From positions 1-61,132 of the forward strand of contig NZ_LOPS01000008.1 of the NCBI RefSeq assembly GCF_001481295.1: a stretch of 61,132 nucleotides of DNA, given 5' to 3'. This document shows positions 37,445 through 49,000 of this stretch, one piece after another (position 1 is the stretch's first letter; each line of letters begins with the position of its first letter). A program made the position numbers and the translations under genes. The notes beneath the pieces were generated by a model that worked only from the letters and a program-made list of their open reading frames with translations, was not told the origin of the DNA and ran no database searches. The stretch comes from Candidatus Methanomethylophilus sp. 1R26 (lineage in GTDB: Archaea; Thermoplasmatota; Thermoplasmata; Methanomassiliicoccales; Methanomethylophilaceae).

Positions 37445-38406
37445 TCACCTTCTCCCTTTATCTGTTTTATCCCCGTCGATATGGATCAGCTGGGCGTTCT
37501 GGGCCCTCCTCAGCCCTTCGACGAGCTGCTTGGCCTCCGGGCTCCCCGCGCGGGCGGCCTTCCCCATCCAGCGGAAACCCTCTTCGGCGTTCTGCTCCAC
37601 GCCGACCCCGTCGATGAGCATTCTGCCCGCCTGGAACATCGCATCGGCATCTCCCTTCCCGCAAGGCCGAGGAAGATCCTGTAAGCTCCGGCCGGGTCCT
37701 TATCGGTCCCCTCGCCGGACAGCATCATGCAGGCCAGGTTGAACTCGGCGACCGAGTATTCCCCCGAGCACGCCCTGTACCATCCCGCGGCGGCCTTCTT
37801 CCCTTCCGGGGTCCCTTTGTCGTATTCGAGGGCGGCCATCCTGAACTGCGCCTCAGGGAGGCCGGCCCTGGCGGCGCGCAGGAAGCACTTCTCCGCCGCG
37901 GCCGGATCCTTATCGACACCGATTCCCGATTCATGCATGCATCCGAGCTTGAACAGGCAGACGGCGTTCCCGGAGTCCGCGCCTTTCCTGTACCATACGG
38001 CGGCCTCCGCCGGGTCCGCAGGAGTCCCCCGTCCGTAATAGTGGGCGTCGCCCATGCCGTCGTAGGCGGGGGCGAACCCCGCATCGCAGCATTGCCTCAG
38101 GCACTCGAAGCAGCGGGGAAGGTCCTCCCTCGGTCCCTCCCAATAATAATGTGCCAGGCGGTAGGCGGCCGGCACGCTCCCGAGGGACATCGCCTTCTCG
38201 TAGAGGTCCACTGCCGCATCCTCGTCGCGGGGGACCCCGTTCCCGGAGGCCGTGAGCTCGGCGAGCCCGAAGTACCCCTCGGCACGGCCCGAATCCGCGA
38301 CAACGCGGAAGATCGCCGCGGCGCCCTCCGGATCCTTGGGACAGCCCGTCCCGGATGCCATGCAGGCCGCCTGCATGCACAGTTTCCCGGCTTCCTCCGC
38401 GTCCAT
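37445..38406 (-). CDS. Sel1-repeat protein (one frameshift near the 3' end)
   Basis: About 320 residues: MDAEEAGKLCMQAACMASGT, repeats LAELTASGNGVP, LAHYYWEGPRED, MGDAHYYGRGTP, LGCMHESGIGVD, MAALEYDKGTPE, LACMMLSGEGTD, then after a one-base break near 37656 DADAMFQAGRMLIDGVGVEQ and a tail GSPEAKQLVEGLRRAQNAQL. Cysteine-rich for this family. Downstream, three nt-scale distance from the convergent small membrane protein gene. Probably intact in the genome. Confidence 0.8.
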
Positions 38407-38586
38407 GGCCGCATCAGCGGCTCCGGCATATAAAACGGTATTTTTCGAGGCGCTCCGAACGCATCACACATGCTGGAGTTGGACAGATGTTCCATGATGG
38501 ATTGATTAAATGGTTATTTATGGGATGACTTAATACGTAACACGAATAGGTTGTGTTCGTAACAACACGGCCTTCGGATATAGGTT

Positions 38587-40566
38587 GTGAGTTCATTGGG
38601 CGAAGAGGAAGAGTACTGCTCCTCATGCTATGCCGAGGAGGAAGAGCTCGAGGAGAGCATCAGCGGGCACCTGGGAGTCAGGATCGCCATCGGACTGTGC
38701 TTCGTGGCGCTGGGCCTTTACACTGAATATATCGATGATTTCGGCCTCAGCGGGACCGCGCTACGCGTGATATTCCTCATCGGCCTCCTCATCGTCGGCT
38801 GGGACGTCATCGCCGAGGGCGTCCGCAATGTCTGCGGGCACCTGTCCCTGGACGAGAAGATGCTGATGTCGATCGCGGCCTTAGCGGCCCTGTGCATCGG
38901 CTACTGGACCGAATCGGTGGCCGTCATGACCTTCTATCAGATAGGGGAGGTCTTCGAAGGGGCCGCCGTGGGGCGCAGCCGCACCAGCGTCAAAGCGCTC
39001 CTGGCACTGAAGGCCCCCTACGCCAATGTCATCCGCGGGGACGAAGTGATCAAGGCCGCCCCCGAGGACGTCGGGATCGGGGAGACCGTCCTCGTGAAGC
39101 CGGGGGAGATGATTCCCATCGACGGCACCATCGTCGACGGTTCAGGATACATAGATTCCAAGGCCATGACCGGCGAGTCGGTCCCCAGGCACGCCGGCCC
39201 GGGAGACAGCGTCCTGTCGGGATGCATAAGCATCGACGGCGCGCTCAGGATCAGGACCTCCTGCGCATATAGCGACTCAGCTTCCGCTAGGGTCCTGAAG
39301 CTCATCGGGGAATCTTCTGCCAGGAAATCGAGGCCCGAGAAGTTCATCACCCGCTTCGCCAAGTGGTACACGCCTGCCGTCGTCGCCCTGGCAGCGCTGG
39401 TGGCCGTCATCGAATCGGCCGCCGACCCCGGCAACTGGGACGACTGGGTCTATAGGGCCGTGCTCTGCCTCGTGGTCTCATGCCCCTGCGCGCTCGTCGT
39501 CTCCATACCCCTCACCTACTACTGCGGGATAGGCCGTGCCTCGAGAGAGGGCATCCTCCTCAAGGGGAGCTCGTACATCGAGTCCATCGCCAAGACGGAG
39601 AAGGTCGTGTTCGACAAGACCGGGACGCTCACCGAGGGCGTGTTCGAGGTCGTCAGCGTCAGGCCGGCCGAGGGTTTCACCGCCGAGGAGCTCATCTCCC
39701 TCGCAGCGTCGGCCGAGAGCCTCTCTGACCACCCGATCGCCAAGTCCATCGTTTCCTATGCAGGCGGCGCCGAGGGCCTGCCGGAAGCGACCGAGGGATC
39801 CGCTGTCCCCGGCATGGGAGTGTCCGCAGTTGTAGACGGCAGGAAGATCTCCGCCGGGAACGCGGCCATGATGAGGCAGGAGGGCATCGCCGTTCCTTCC
39901 GCGGACGAATCCAAGACGAACGTCTTCGTGGCGGCCGGCGGCGTTTACGCCGGGCTCATCGTCATCTCCGACCGCATCAAGGCCGATTCGGCGCAGGCGG
40001 TCTCGGAACTGCGCTCGATGGGGATCTCGTCGTACATGTTCACCGGGGACTCCGAGAAGGCCGCTTCCGGGCTCGCATCGGAACTGGGTCTCGAAGGGTA
40101 CAGGGCGGACATGCTCCCGCAGGACAAGACCTACGCGCTCGAGGACCTCATGAAGGACACGGACGGCACTGTATGCTTTGTCGGCGACGGCATCAATGAC
40201 TCGCCCTCGCTCGCCCGCGTCGATGCCGGCATCGCCATGGGCGGGATCGGATCGGATTCCGCCGTGGAGGCGGCAGACGCCGTCATCATGGATGACAGGC
40301 CCTCCAAGGTCCCGGCCGCGGTAAGGATATCGAGGCATACCCAGAGGATCGTACTGGAGAACATCGCGGTCTCCCTGCTCATCAAGTTCACCATCCTGAC
40401 GCTCACCCCGACCACGGACCTGGTCAACATGTGGGTGGCCATCTTCGGAGATGTCGGGGTGCTGATCATCGCTGTCTGCAACTCCTTCCGCGCCCTCGGA
40501 TTCTCCAGGAAGAAGGACATCGAGGCCCTGGAGCACGCCAGGGACCGGACGCCTTCGTCCGAGTGA
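38587..40566 (+). CDS. P1B-type heavy-metal ATPase (Zn/Cd type)
   Basis: 659 residues from GTG 38587. A short Cys/Glu N-terminus (EEEEYCSSCYAEEEE) replaces the usual HMA domain. Then membrane helices, the actuator TGES (KAMTGESVPRHAGPG), CPC motif SCPCALVVSIPLTYYCG (about residue 298), the phosphorylated Asp in FDKTGTLTEG (about 345), SDHPIAKSIV (HP of the N-domain), GDSEKAA and GDGINDSPSLARVDAGIAMG, with TPTTDLVNMW near the end. The CPC plus final-helix Asp pattern suits Zn/Cd/Pb efflux. Next to an ArsR/SmtB gene and a second ATPase of the same class. Confidence 0.93.
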   Translation: MSSLGEEEEYCSSCYAEEEELEESISGHLGVRIAIGLCFVALGLYTEYIDDFGLSGTALRVIFLIGLLIVGWDVIAEGVRNVCGHLSLDEKMLMSIAALAALCIGYWTESVAVMTFYQIGEVFEGAAVGRSRTSVKALLALKAPYANVIRGDEVIKAAPEDVGIGETVLVKPGEMIPIDGTIVDGSGYIDSKAMTGESVPRHAGPGDSVLSGCISIDGALRIRTSCAYSDSASARVLKLIGESSARKSRPEKFITRFAKWYTPAVVALAALVAVIESAADPGNWDDWVYRAVLCLVVSCPCALVVSIPLTYYCGIGRASREGILLKGSSYIESIAKTEKVVFDKTGTLTEGVFEVVSVRPAEGFTAEELISLAASAESLSDHPIAKSIVSYAGGAEGLPEATEGSAVPGMGVSAVVDGRKISAGNAAMMRQEGIAVPSADESKTNVFVAAGGVYAGLIVISDRIKADSAQAVSELRSMGISSYMFTGDSEKAASGLASELGLEGYRADMLPQDKTYALEDLMKDTDGTVCFVGDGINDSPSLARVDAGIAMGGIGSDSAVEAADAVIMDDRPSKVPAAVRISRHTQRIVLENIAVSLLIKFTILTLTPTTDLVNMWVAIFGDVGVLIIAVCNSFRALGFSRKKDIEALEHARDRTPSSE

Positions 40567-40650
40567 CCCGGCCGGCCTCACCGGGATCCCGGGCCTCCCT
40601 CATCCGCATTTTCTGCGGATGAGGTCACCGGCTCGCTTTTTCCTCCGCCA

Positions 40651-40701
40651 AACTATATATCGCACTTCGGTTGTTCACTTGAACAATTGAACAATCATTC
40701 A
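40651..40701 (+). promoter_or_regulatory. Promoter and SmtB-type operator of the metal-resistance operon
   Basis: TATA-like AACTATATAT at 40651-40660. TTGTTCACTTGAACAA (40671-40686) is a perfect 7-2-7 inverted repeat, and TGAACAATCATTCA (40688-40701) matches the TGAACA-N2-xATTCA core of SmtB/CzrA operators. Both would cover the start site just before arsR, consistent with autoregulation and derepression by metal. Confidence 0.65.
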
Positions 40702-40710
40702 AGTGATACG

Positions 40711-41115
40711 ATGGGCGACGAAATCTGCGACTGCGAGACCGACGAGTTCGTCGGGAAGATCCGCCGGGGGATGCTGGACGACGATACGATCTTCGATATT
40801 GCCGATCTTTTCAAAGTGTTCGCGGACAGCACCCGCGTGAGGATCATGTGGGCCCTCCACGAGAGCGAGATGTGCGTCAGGGGGATCTCCAAATCCCTGA
40901 ACATCTCGATGTCCGCGGCCTCCCACCAGCTGAAGACGCTGAAGGATGCTGACCTCGTGGCCTCGAGGAGGAGCGGGAAGCAGGTCTATTACTCCCTCTG
41001 CGACGAGCATATCGAGATGCTGCTCAGCACAGCCCTCGCCCACATCAAGGAGGAGAAGCGATGGAGCGCATCTTCGAGATCGAGGTGGACTGCCCTCACT
41101 GCGCCGAGAAGGTAG
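40711..41115 (+). CDS. ArsR/SmtB-family metal-responsive repressor
   Basis: Start ATG 40711 (MGDEICDCETDEFVGKIRRG); a TTG at 40687 lies inside the operator and is unlikely. Winged helix-turn-helix: LFKVFADSTRVRIMWALHES, EMCVRGISKSLNISMSAASH, QLKTLKDADLVASRRSGKQV, YYSLCDEHIEMLLSTALAHI. The EICDCETDE N-terminus (Cys-x-Cys) and the ELCV-like MCVRG plus DxH in the last helix are CadC/SmtB-type metal site residues. The frame runs past HIKEEK into the next gene to a TAG at 41113-41115, so the real C-terminus is uncertain. Predicted to repress this operon until Zn/Cd binds. Confidence 0.88.
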   Translation: MGDEICDCETDEFVGKIRRGMLDDDTIFDIADLFKVFADSTRVRIMWALHESEMCVRGISKSLNISMSAASHQLKTLKDADLVASRRSGKQVYYSLCDEHIEMLLSTALAHIKEEKRWSASSRSRWTALTAPRR

Positions 41116-43888
41116 AGAAGGCCGTTTCCGAGGTCTCCGGGATATCGCATGCTTCGGTGGATTTCGAGACCCAGACGATGCGCATAGAAGTGGACGATTC
41201 CCTCAGGGGCAGATATCCTGAGGTCCTCGCCGCTGTGAGCGAGGCCGCCTCCGCTGCCGAGCCCGATTTCAAGCTCAGCGATGTCACCGAAAGGGTCGCG
41301 GACGAAAGAGCCAGACGCCATGTTTTCGATATCGGCGCCTGCAGCCCCGAATGCGCGGACAGGGCCGAGGCCGCGGTAAACGAGCTCGACGAGGTCGAGG
41401 ATGCCAGGACCGACGGCGCACGCAGAAGGATGTATGTCACCCTGAGGAGCGAGTTCGACGGCATCGGCGGGGATGTTCTGGAGAAGGTCGCGGAAACCGC
41501 GGTCGATGCCGCCGACGGCTTCTCCATGAAGGAGATCGAGGACGACGGCGCGGACCCTGAATGCCCTGCGCTTCCCCCGAAAGGCGCGCCCGCAAAGCAT
41601 GATGGGCATGGACATGAGCATGGACATGAGCATGAGGACAGTTGTGCATGCTCATGCGGCGCCCATCATGAGCATGCCGCAGTGGACGAGCATGAGAACA
41701 CCGGGTCCGTCCAGCACACGTTCGTGATCGATGTGGATTGCCCCAACTGCGCCATGAAGGTGGAGAACGCCATCGCCGCCATGGACGAGGTCGAGTCCGT
41801 TAGGATCGACTTCGTCGGGAAGAGGATGCGCCTCCGCCTGAAGCCGGAGTTCGAGAAGGATTATCCGAAGATCATCGGAAAGGTGGAGGAGACCGCCCGC
41901 GGGGCCGAGGACGAGTTCTCCATGAAGGAGACCGTTCCGGGGAAGCGCCCGGCCGAGGAAGAGGAGGAAGAGAGCGGGAAGGGCATGATGCCCCTCCGCA
42001 TAGCCGCCGCGGCCGTGTTCATAGCCTTCGGCATCTGGCTCGAGTACATCGACGATTACTCCCTGACCCACGACAGCGCTGTGCTGGCCATCGTATTCGG
42101 GGCCGGCCTCGCCGTCATCGGGTACGATGTCATCATCGGGGGCATCAGAAACCTCCTGAAAGCAGGCTTCCTGGACGAGAAGTTCCTGATGACGGTCGCT
42201 ACCGTCGGGGCCCTGGCCGTCAGCTGCCTGGACCCGGATTCGGATTACTGGACGGAATCCGTCGCTGTGATGGCGTTCTATCAGATCGGGGAGTATTTCG
42301 AGGACCGCGCGGTGAGCCGCAGCAGGTCCAACGTCAAGGCCCTGATGGCGCTGAAGGCCCCGTTCGCGACGGTCGTCGAGGACGGGAAGGCCGTAAGGAA
42401 GGACCCGGAGGAGGTGGCCCCGGGGAGCGAGCTCATCATCGCCCCCGGAGAAATGGTGCCGATAGACTGCATAGTCATCAAAGGGGAGAGCTACGCGGAC
42501 ACCAAGGCCATGACCGGCGAGTCGGTACCCAGACGCATCGGGCCGGGCGACGAGCTGCTTTCCGGGTACATCGTGACAGAGTCCGCAGTCAGCGTCCGCA
42601 CCGTCCGCAGGTACGAGGACTCGGCGGCGGCCAAGGTCCTGAACCTGATCGAGGAGTCGTCCGCCAGGAAGTCGTCCTCGGAGAAGTTCATCACCCGCTT
42701 CGCCCGCTGGTACACCCCTGCCGTGGTCGGCTGCGCCCTCGCCATCGCCGCCGGCGGGGCCCTCCTCACCGACGACCCGTCCGGCTGGGTCATCAAGGCC
42801 CTGATCTTCCTGGTGGTCTCCTGCCCGTGCGCTCTCGTGGTCTCCGTCCCGCTCACCTACTTCTGCGGTATCGGCCGGGCCTCGAGGGAGAACATCCTCA
42901 TCAAGGGCAGCTCCTACATCGAGATGCTCGCCAAGACGGACAGGGCGGTGTTCGACAAGACCGGGACGCTCACCGAGGGCGTCTTCGGGGTGACCGCCGT
43001 CAAGCCGACGGAAGGGTTCTCGGCCGAGGAGATCGCGGACGCCGCCGCCTGCGCCGAGTCCTACTCCAGCCACCCCATCGGGAGGTCGATAGTCTCGTAC
43101 GCCGGGGGCGGCATCGATCCCTCCAGGATCTCCGACTCCAAGAACCTGCCCGGGCTGGGCGTGAGCGCGCTGGTCGACGGCAGGGCGGTCTACGTCGGGA
43201 GCAGGGGGCTGATGGCCGCGAGGGCATCGCCGTGCCGGACGAGCAGGATTCCGGAGGGGCAGACGTCTGCATAGCCATCGACGGGAAGTACGCCGGGCGC
43301 ATCGAGATATCTGACTCTCTCAAGGAGGATGCGGCGTCCGCGGTGGCCGAGCTGCACGCGATGGGCATCGAATCCTTCATGTTCACCGGGGACCGCGAGC
43401 GGACGGCCGAGCATGTCGCCGTGGAGCTGGGCATGGACGGGTACAGCGCCGAGCTGCTCCCCCAGGACAAGACACGCCGCCTGGAGGAGGTCATGGCCGG
43501 GACCCGCGGCAGGACCTGCTTCGTGGGCGACGGGATAAACGACTCCCCCTCGCTCGCGAGGGCGGACACCGGCATCGCCATGGGCGGGATCGGATCGGAT
43601 TCCGCCGTGGAGGCGGCGGACGCCGTCATCATGGACGACAGGCCTTCCAAAGTCGCCGAGGCGATCAGGATATCGAGGAAGACCCAGAGGATCGTGGCGG
43701 AGAACATCGCCATGGCCCTGGCGGTGAAGTTCGCCATCCTGATACTCACCCCGACCACCGACCTGGTCACGATGTGGGTGGCCATCTTCGGGGATGTGGG
43801 CGTGCTCATCCTGGCGGTCTGCAACTCCGTCCGCGCCCTCGGGTTCGGGAAGAAGGCCCGCGGCAGGGGCGCCGCGGCCTCCGCCTGA
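41061..43888 (+). CDS. P1B-type metal ATPase with three HMA-like modules and a His-rich linker (one frameshift)
   Basis: About 942 residues. N-terminal HMA-like modules with VDCPHCAEKVEKAV, a weak GACSPECADRAEAAV, and VDCPNCAMKVENAI, separated by a linker (about residues 180-213) of KHDGHGHEHGHEHEDSCACS and HHEHAAVDEHEN. Core as in the neighbouring ATPase: KAMTGESVPRRIGP, SCPCALVVSVPLTYFCG (about 588), FDKTGTLTEGVFG (about 632), GDGINDSPSLARADTGIAMG. One base is missing near 43219 (GCCGC[N]GAGGGC). Predicted Zn/Cd efflux pump with metal-sensing N-terminus. Overlaps arsR, so same operon. The two ATPases are about 55-60% alike by eye, suggesting duplication. Confidence 0.92.
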
Positions 43889-43967
43889 CCTCCCTGGAGG
43901 GGCGGGGAGCCCCCGCGCCTCCAATCATTTAATTAGAGGACCGCCGTATCACCGTTCGGGATGCACA

Positions 43968-46048
43968 ATGGGAGAGGGTTCCGGCAGCGCCGGCAAAGGC
44001 GATGTGCGCATCGGGATCGATCTCGGCACAACTTACTGCGCGGTGGCGGTGTTCGACGCCATCACCTCGAAGGCCGATATCGTCCCGAACGGGCTGGGGA
44101 AGGAGATGACCCCCAGCGTGATATGCTTCGACGGCGGGGAGACAGCGATCGGCGACAGCGCCAAGGAGATGCAGTCCGAGGGCAGGGGCGCCGTGGCCGC
44201 GTTCTTCAAGCGCCATATGGGGGAGACGGACCCGATCTTCGAGTACATGGGGAAGCAGTACACCGCCGAGGACCTCTCAGCCATACTGCTCAGGCGCCTG
44301 GTCGAGGACGCCGAGAAGAGCCTCGGGCGCCATGTGGCCGGCGCCGTCGTCACCGTGCCGGCGTACTTCAACGATATCCAGAGGAGGGCCACCATCCGCG
44401 CGGCGGGCGCCGCCGGGATCAGCGTGATGAAGATCGTCAACGAGCCCACGGCGGCCGCCGTCCATTACGGGTACAACCATGCGGGCAAGAAGCGCCTGCT
44501 GGTCTACGACCTGGGGGGCGGGACCTTCGACGCCTCCGTCGTCGATGCGACGGCGATGACATCAGCGTGCTCGGCACCAAAGGCATGCACACCCTCGGCG
44601 GGAAGGACTGGGACGACATCCTCATCAACATGGTCTGCAACAGGTTCCAGCAGCAGTTCGACATGGACCCGCGCAGCGACGGGGCGGAGCTGGAGAAGCT
44701 CAGCGTGCTCTGCGAGGACTACAAGAAGATGCTCACCGACGAGGAGAGCATCAGCGCCCGCATCGAGTGCTTCGGCAAGAGCGGAGGGGAGAACGGCTCC
44801 GGGTACACCATAACCAGGAGCGAGTTCGAGACCGAGTCCCGCTGGCTGCTGGAGGAGACCGGCGACATCGTGAACGAGCTGCTGAAGGACCTCGGGCTCA
44901 AACCCTCCGACATAGACGACGCCATCCTCGTGGGCGGGTCCTCGCGCATGCCGATGGTCAGGGACTACGTCGCCTCCATGGGCCCATGGAAGGTCGTCGT
45001 CCGCCGGGACGCGGAGACCGCGGTCGCCAAAGGGGCCGCCGTGCTCGCCGACATGTACTCCGAGAGGCCGAGGAGCTCGGTCCCCAACTTCTCCGAGGTC
45101 ACCTCGCACAGCCTCGGCGTGCTCGCCGCCGACCCCGAGGGGAACCGCTACGTGAACGACGTGGTGATTCCCATCTACTCCAACATACCGTGCACCGGCC
45201 GGCGCTCGCTCAGGATAGAGCCCAAGAACCGCACCGACGTCATCGAGGTGTACACCCTGCAGGGGGAGAGCGACATACCCCTGGACTGCGCCGTGACCGC
45301 GCGCTACGAGATCCGCGGCTTCGAGAACTACGGCGATTCGGCCGTGATAGACCTCGAATACTCCTACAGCAAGGAGGGTACCGTGCAGGTCTCGGCCATG
45401 CAGAACGATAAAAAGCTGGTCGTCACCCCCAGGCCCGCTCCCGCCGCCGACGAGATCGGATGGATGGGCGAGGCCCCCGGGAACCGCACCGTCGACGTCC
45501 CGATCGATTCCGGGATCGTCATCTGCATCGACCTGTCCCGCAGCATGGAAGGGAACCTGCAGGAGGTCAAGGAGGCCGTCAGGGACTTCGTGAACAAGGT
45601 GACCGGGCCGAGGACCAGGGTCGGGCTGGTGGGCTTCGCCGACAGGGTCCGCACCTACATCGAGATGTCCTCCAACACCGCGCCCATCTCCTCCGCGCTC
45701 GCCGACATGAAGATCGGGAAACTGGGCAGGGGGACCGATGCCAGCCCCCTGCCGGTGGCAGAGGACATGCTGTTCGGCACCGAGGGCAGCAGGACCGTGA
45801 TCATCCTCACCGACGGGAGATGGGGGCACAGGGACCGCGCCGTCGAGGAGGCGGAGGAATGCAGGAGCAACGGCATCAGGGTGCTGGCCATCGGGTTCGG
45901 GGAGTCCGACCTCTCGTTCCTGAAGCAGATAGCGTCGCTCTCCGACGCCGAGAAGCTGGCGTCCCTCGGGGACCTGAGGCGCAGGTTCAGCACCATCGCG
46001 ACGCAGATGGCGGCCGACAGCGACGGGCTGCGCGAGGAGGCGAGCTGA
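43968..46048 (+). CDS. Hsp70-type ATPase fused to a von Willebrand A domain (one frameshift)
   Basis: About 693 residues from ATG 43968 (MGEGSGSAGKGDVRIGIDLG). Hsp70 nucleotide-binding domain with IDLGTTYCAVAVF, VVTVPAYFNDIQRRATIRAA, NEPTAAAVHYGY, YDLGGGTFDASVVD and DAILVGGSSRMPMVRDYVAS, then a beta-rich region and a C-terminal VWA domain with MIDAS DLSRSMEG (about residues 521-528), RTRVGLVGFADR and VIILTDGRW. One base is missing near 44548 (GTCGATGC[C]GACGGC). No EEVD or lid/substrate-domain hallmarks. Hsp70-VWA fusions occur in conflict and stress-type operons; substrate unknown. First gene of a five-gene unit. Confidence 0.9.
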
Positions 46049-49000
46049 CGGACGGCCGGAGGGAGAACTACTGCAGGCTCCTGGGGCTCAACCCGTTCGA
46101 GGAGGACAAGTACACCGACGAATCGATCTCCAAGAGGATCGACGCCGCGGCCGCCAGATGGAAGAAGGACTGCGAGCACCCGAACTTCCGCACCGAGGTC
46201 GAGGCCTCTCACCACCTGGAGGACCTCCCGGCGATCCGCACGACCATGATGAACAAGACCCTGAGGCACGGGGAGTTCGAGTCGGCGAAGAAGCTCCTGT
46301 CCGCCTACGCATCGGCGCTCAAGCGCTACGCCGTCACCCTCAAGGACGGTAGCACGTACATCCCGGAGGGAGCGGTCGGGGACCTCACGAGGGCCATAAA
46401 CTGGGGCGACGACGTCACCGCCTTCACGGTGAGGCAGGCCTCGGGCCTGAAGGAGGCCGAGATACCCAAGCTGGAGGACCCGGACATCGTCTCGGCGTAC
46501 GAGACCCTCCGGGACCTCGGCCTGTACACGCCGATGGAGCTGGTGAACACCCTCATCATGATGCCCGAGATGGGCCTCAGGAACGCTCTGCTCGACTCCG
46601 GTTCCAGCCCTGCCGACCTGAGGAACGCCTTCGGGAGCGCCAAGGCCCGCATGAGGAACATCCAGAGGGACTTCCCCCGGAAGAACGCCTACCTGACGGC
46701 CATACGCAAGACCGCGCTGGTCATATCGCCCGACGAGAAGCTGGAGAGGGCCACCCGCTTCGGCGAGTCCATGAGGATCATGGAGCCGGCCGTGGAGGCC
46801 CTGGACCGCAACCGGTGGCAGCGCATGGACCGGAACTTCATCTACGGGCTGATATCGCATTACGTCGCGGGGGAGGCGGCCGACACCGACCTCGCCATCA
46901 GGGTGCTCGAGGTGCGCTGCTGCGAGCGCGGCTATGCGGCGGACTTCTCGGGCTCCGGCCCGGAGCTCAGGTTCTGCCCCGGCTGCGGCGGGCTCATCGA
47001 CATGCGCCAGGACACCAACTTCTGCCCCATATGCGGCCGCGAGATCCGCAGGATCTGCCCCAAGTGCGGGAACGTCGAGCTCGCGGGCAACAAATGCTCC
47101 CGCTGCGGGCGCGTCTTCGCCGACGAGGACCGCCGGATAAACGCCGAGGCGAAGGAGATCTCCGAGATGATCGAGCTCGGGAACATCCCCACGGCGGAGA
47201 AGATGTTCAGCAAGCTGAAGCTCGACTACCCGCACTGCAGCCTCGGCTCCCTCGAGAGCTCCCTCGGGGCCGCCTCGGCGGACTACCGGAGGACGGTCTC
47301 CAGGATCGAGGAGGACTACAAGCGCCGCAACCTCAACGCTGTGAAAAGGGGCATAGAGAGGGCCAAGAGGAAGTACCCGGGCATCAGGGACGAGGGGACC
47401 CTCGGCGATTACTACGACGAGGCATGCGAGAAGGTCGCCGAGGCGAGCGCCCTCTGCACCCGCGCGCAGAACGAGGAGCCGGCGGCGGCCATGAAGACGT
47501 ACATCCTCGCGTCGGACGTCTGCCCCGACCACCCCATGGCGGTGAGGAGGCTCAAGGACTTCCCGCCCGACGGCCCGGACGGCGGCGAATGCGAGATCGC
47601 CGAGGACCGCGTGAGGATCAGCTTCCGCGTCCCGGCCGAGAGGGAGGGCATGACGTTCTGCATCTACAGGGGCAACGGGACGCTGCCGGAGGTGGACGCC
47701 AACACCGTCCCCCTGTCGGAGATCGCCGGGAGCGTCTACGTCGACTCGGCGGTGAGCCCGGGCGCGGAATACTACTACAAGATCTACTCGAAGCGCTGGG
47801 GAGTTCTGTCGAGGCATTACACCATATGCGGCCCCGCTGTCGTCGTCTTCGAGGTCACCGACGCGTCCGCCGAGCCGATCGAGGACGGCCTGAGGATCAC
47901 CTACTCCCGGCCGTCGGGATGCTCCCGCGTCCGCGTCTTCCGGAAGCTCAAGGGCGCGGCAGGAGAGAAGGAGCTCGTCGGAGGGGCGGGCGCCATCGAG
48001 GACCGCGGGCTGAAGGGCGGGAGGACGTACGAGTACCTCTTCGTGGCGGAATACGATGTCGCCGGGAGGACCGAGCGCTCCTACGGCACGACCATCGAGG
48101 CCGTATCGCCCGAATACCCCTCGCCCGTGTCCGAGCTCGGGCTGGAATGGATGCGCAGCGAGAACGGCAACAAGGCCACCTGGGCATCTTCCGTCCCGGT
48201 GGAGCTCTACACCTCCCGCAGCGCCGCCCCGAGGTACGGGGAGATCATGCCGCTGAAGGCCCTTGAGGGCATCGCGGAGAAGATCGTCCCGGAGCGCACG
48301 TTCGAGGGCGGGTGCATATTCGGGGAGCTCCCTGGAGCGGTGAACTTCGTCACCGCCGTGTCGGTCATAGGGGAGACCGCCGTCATCGGGGCCTCGCAGA
48401 GGGTCGTCAACCTCAGGCCGTTCAGCGGCATAAGGAAGAAAGGGGACGAGGGAGCGTGCATCATAAGGGCCGAATGGCCGGACGATGCGGAGTCAGCCGC
48501 CCTGATCTGCCGCGACGCCGAGACGGGGGAGGAGAGCGAGCCGATCAGCGTCTCCCGCGCCGCATACGAGCGCGAGGGCGCGATCGCCATGTCCATGGGA
48601 TCCTCCGAGATGATGGAGGTGTCCATGTACGCAGTCTACCGCATCGACGGGCACGAGGTCAGGTCGGCCCCGAGGATGTTCACGGCCTATTCCGGGCGCG
48701 ACGTGAAGGTGAGGTACAAGGTCAGGACCGAGAAGGACCGCGGGCACGGCATGGTGCGGATCGTACTGGACATCAGGTGCCCGATGAAGGAGGACGGCGA
48801 CGGCAGCATCCCCCGCGTGATCATGGTCCTCGCCAAGGAGGGCATCCCCCTGAGGTCCGACGACGGGGACATGATCTGGGACTCCGAACGCCCGGTGAAC
48901 CTCGACCGCGGGCGCGCCGAGATCAGCTTCCAGGCGGCCAAGGAGGACGCCGACCTGAAGAGGATGAGGCTGTTCTTCTACGACACGGACGAGTACTGGC

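Noticed and set aside
45655-47817. Long minus-strand frame of about 720 codons across the Hsp70 module
   Set aside because: Antisense shadow in GC-rich DNA; plus strand carries zinc ribbons and other motifs.
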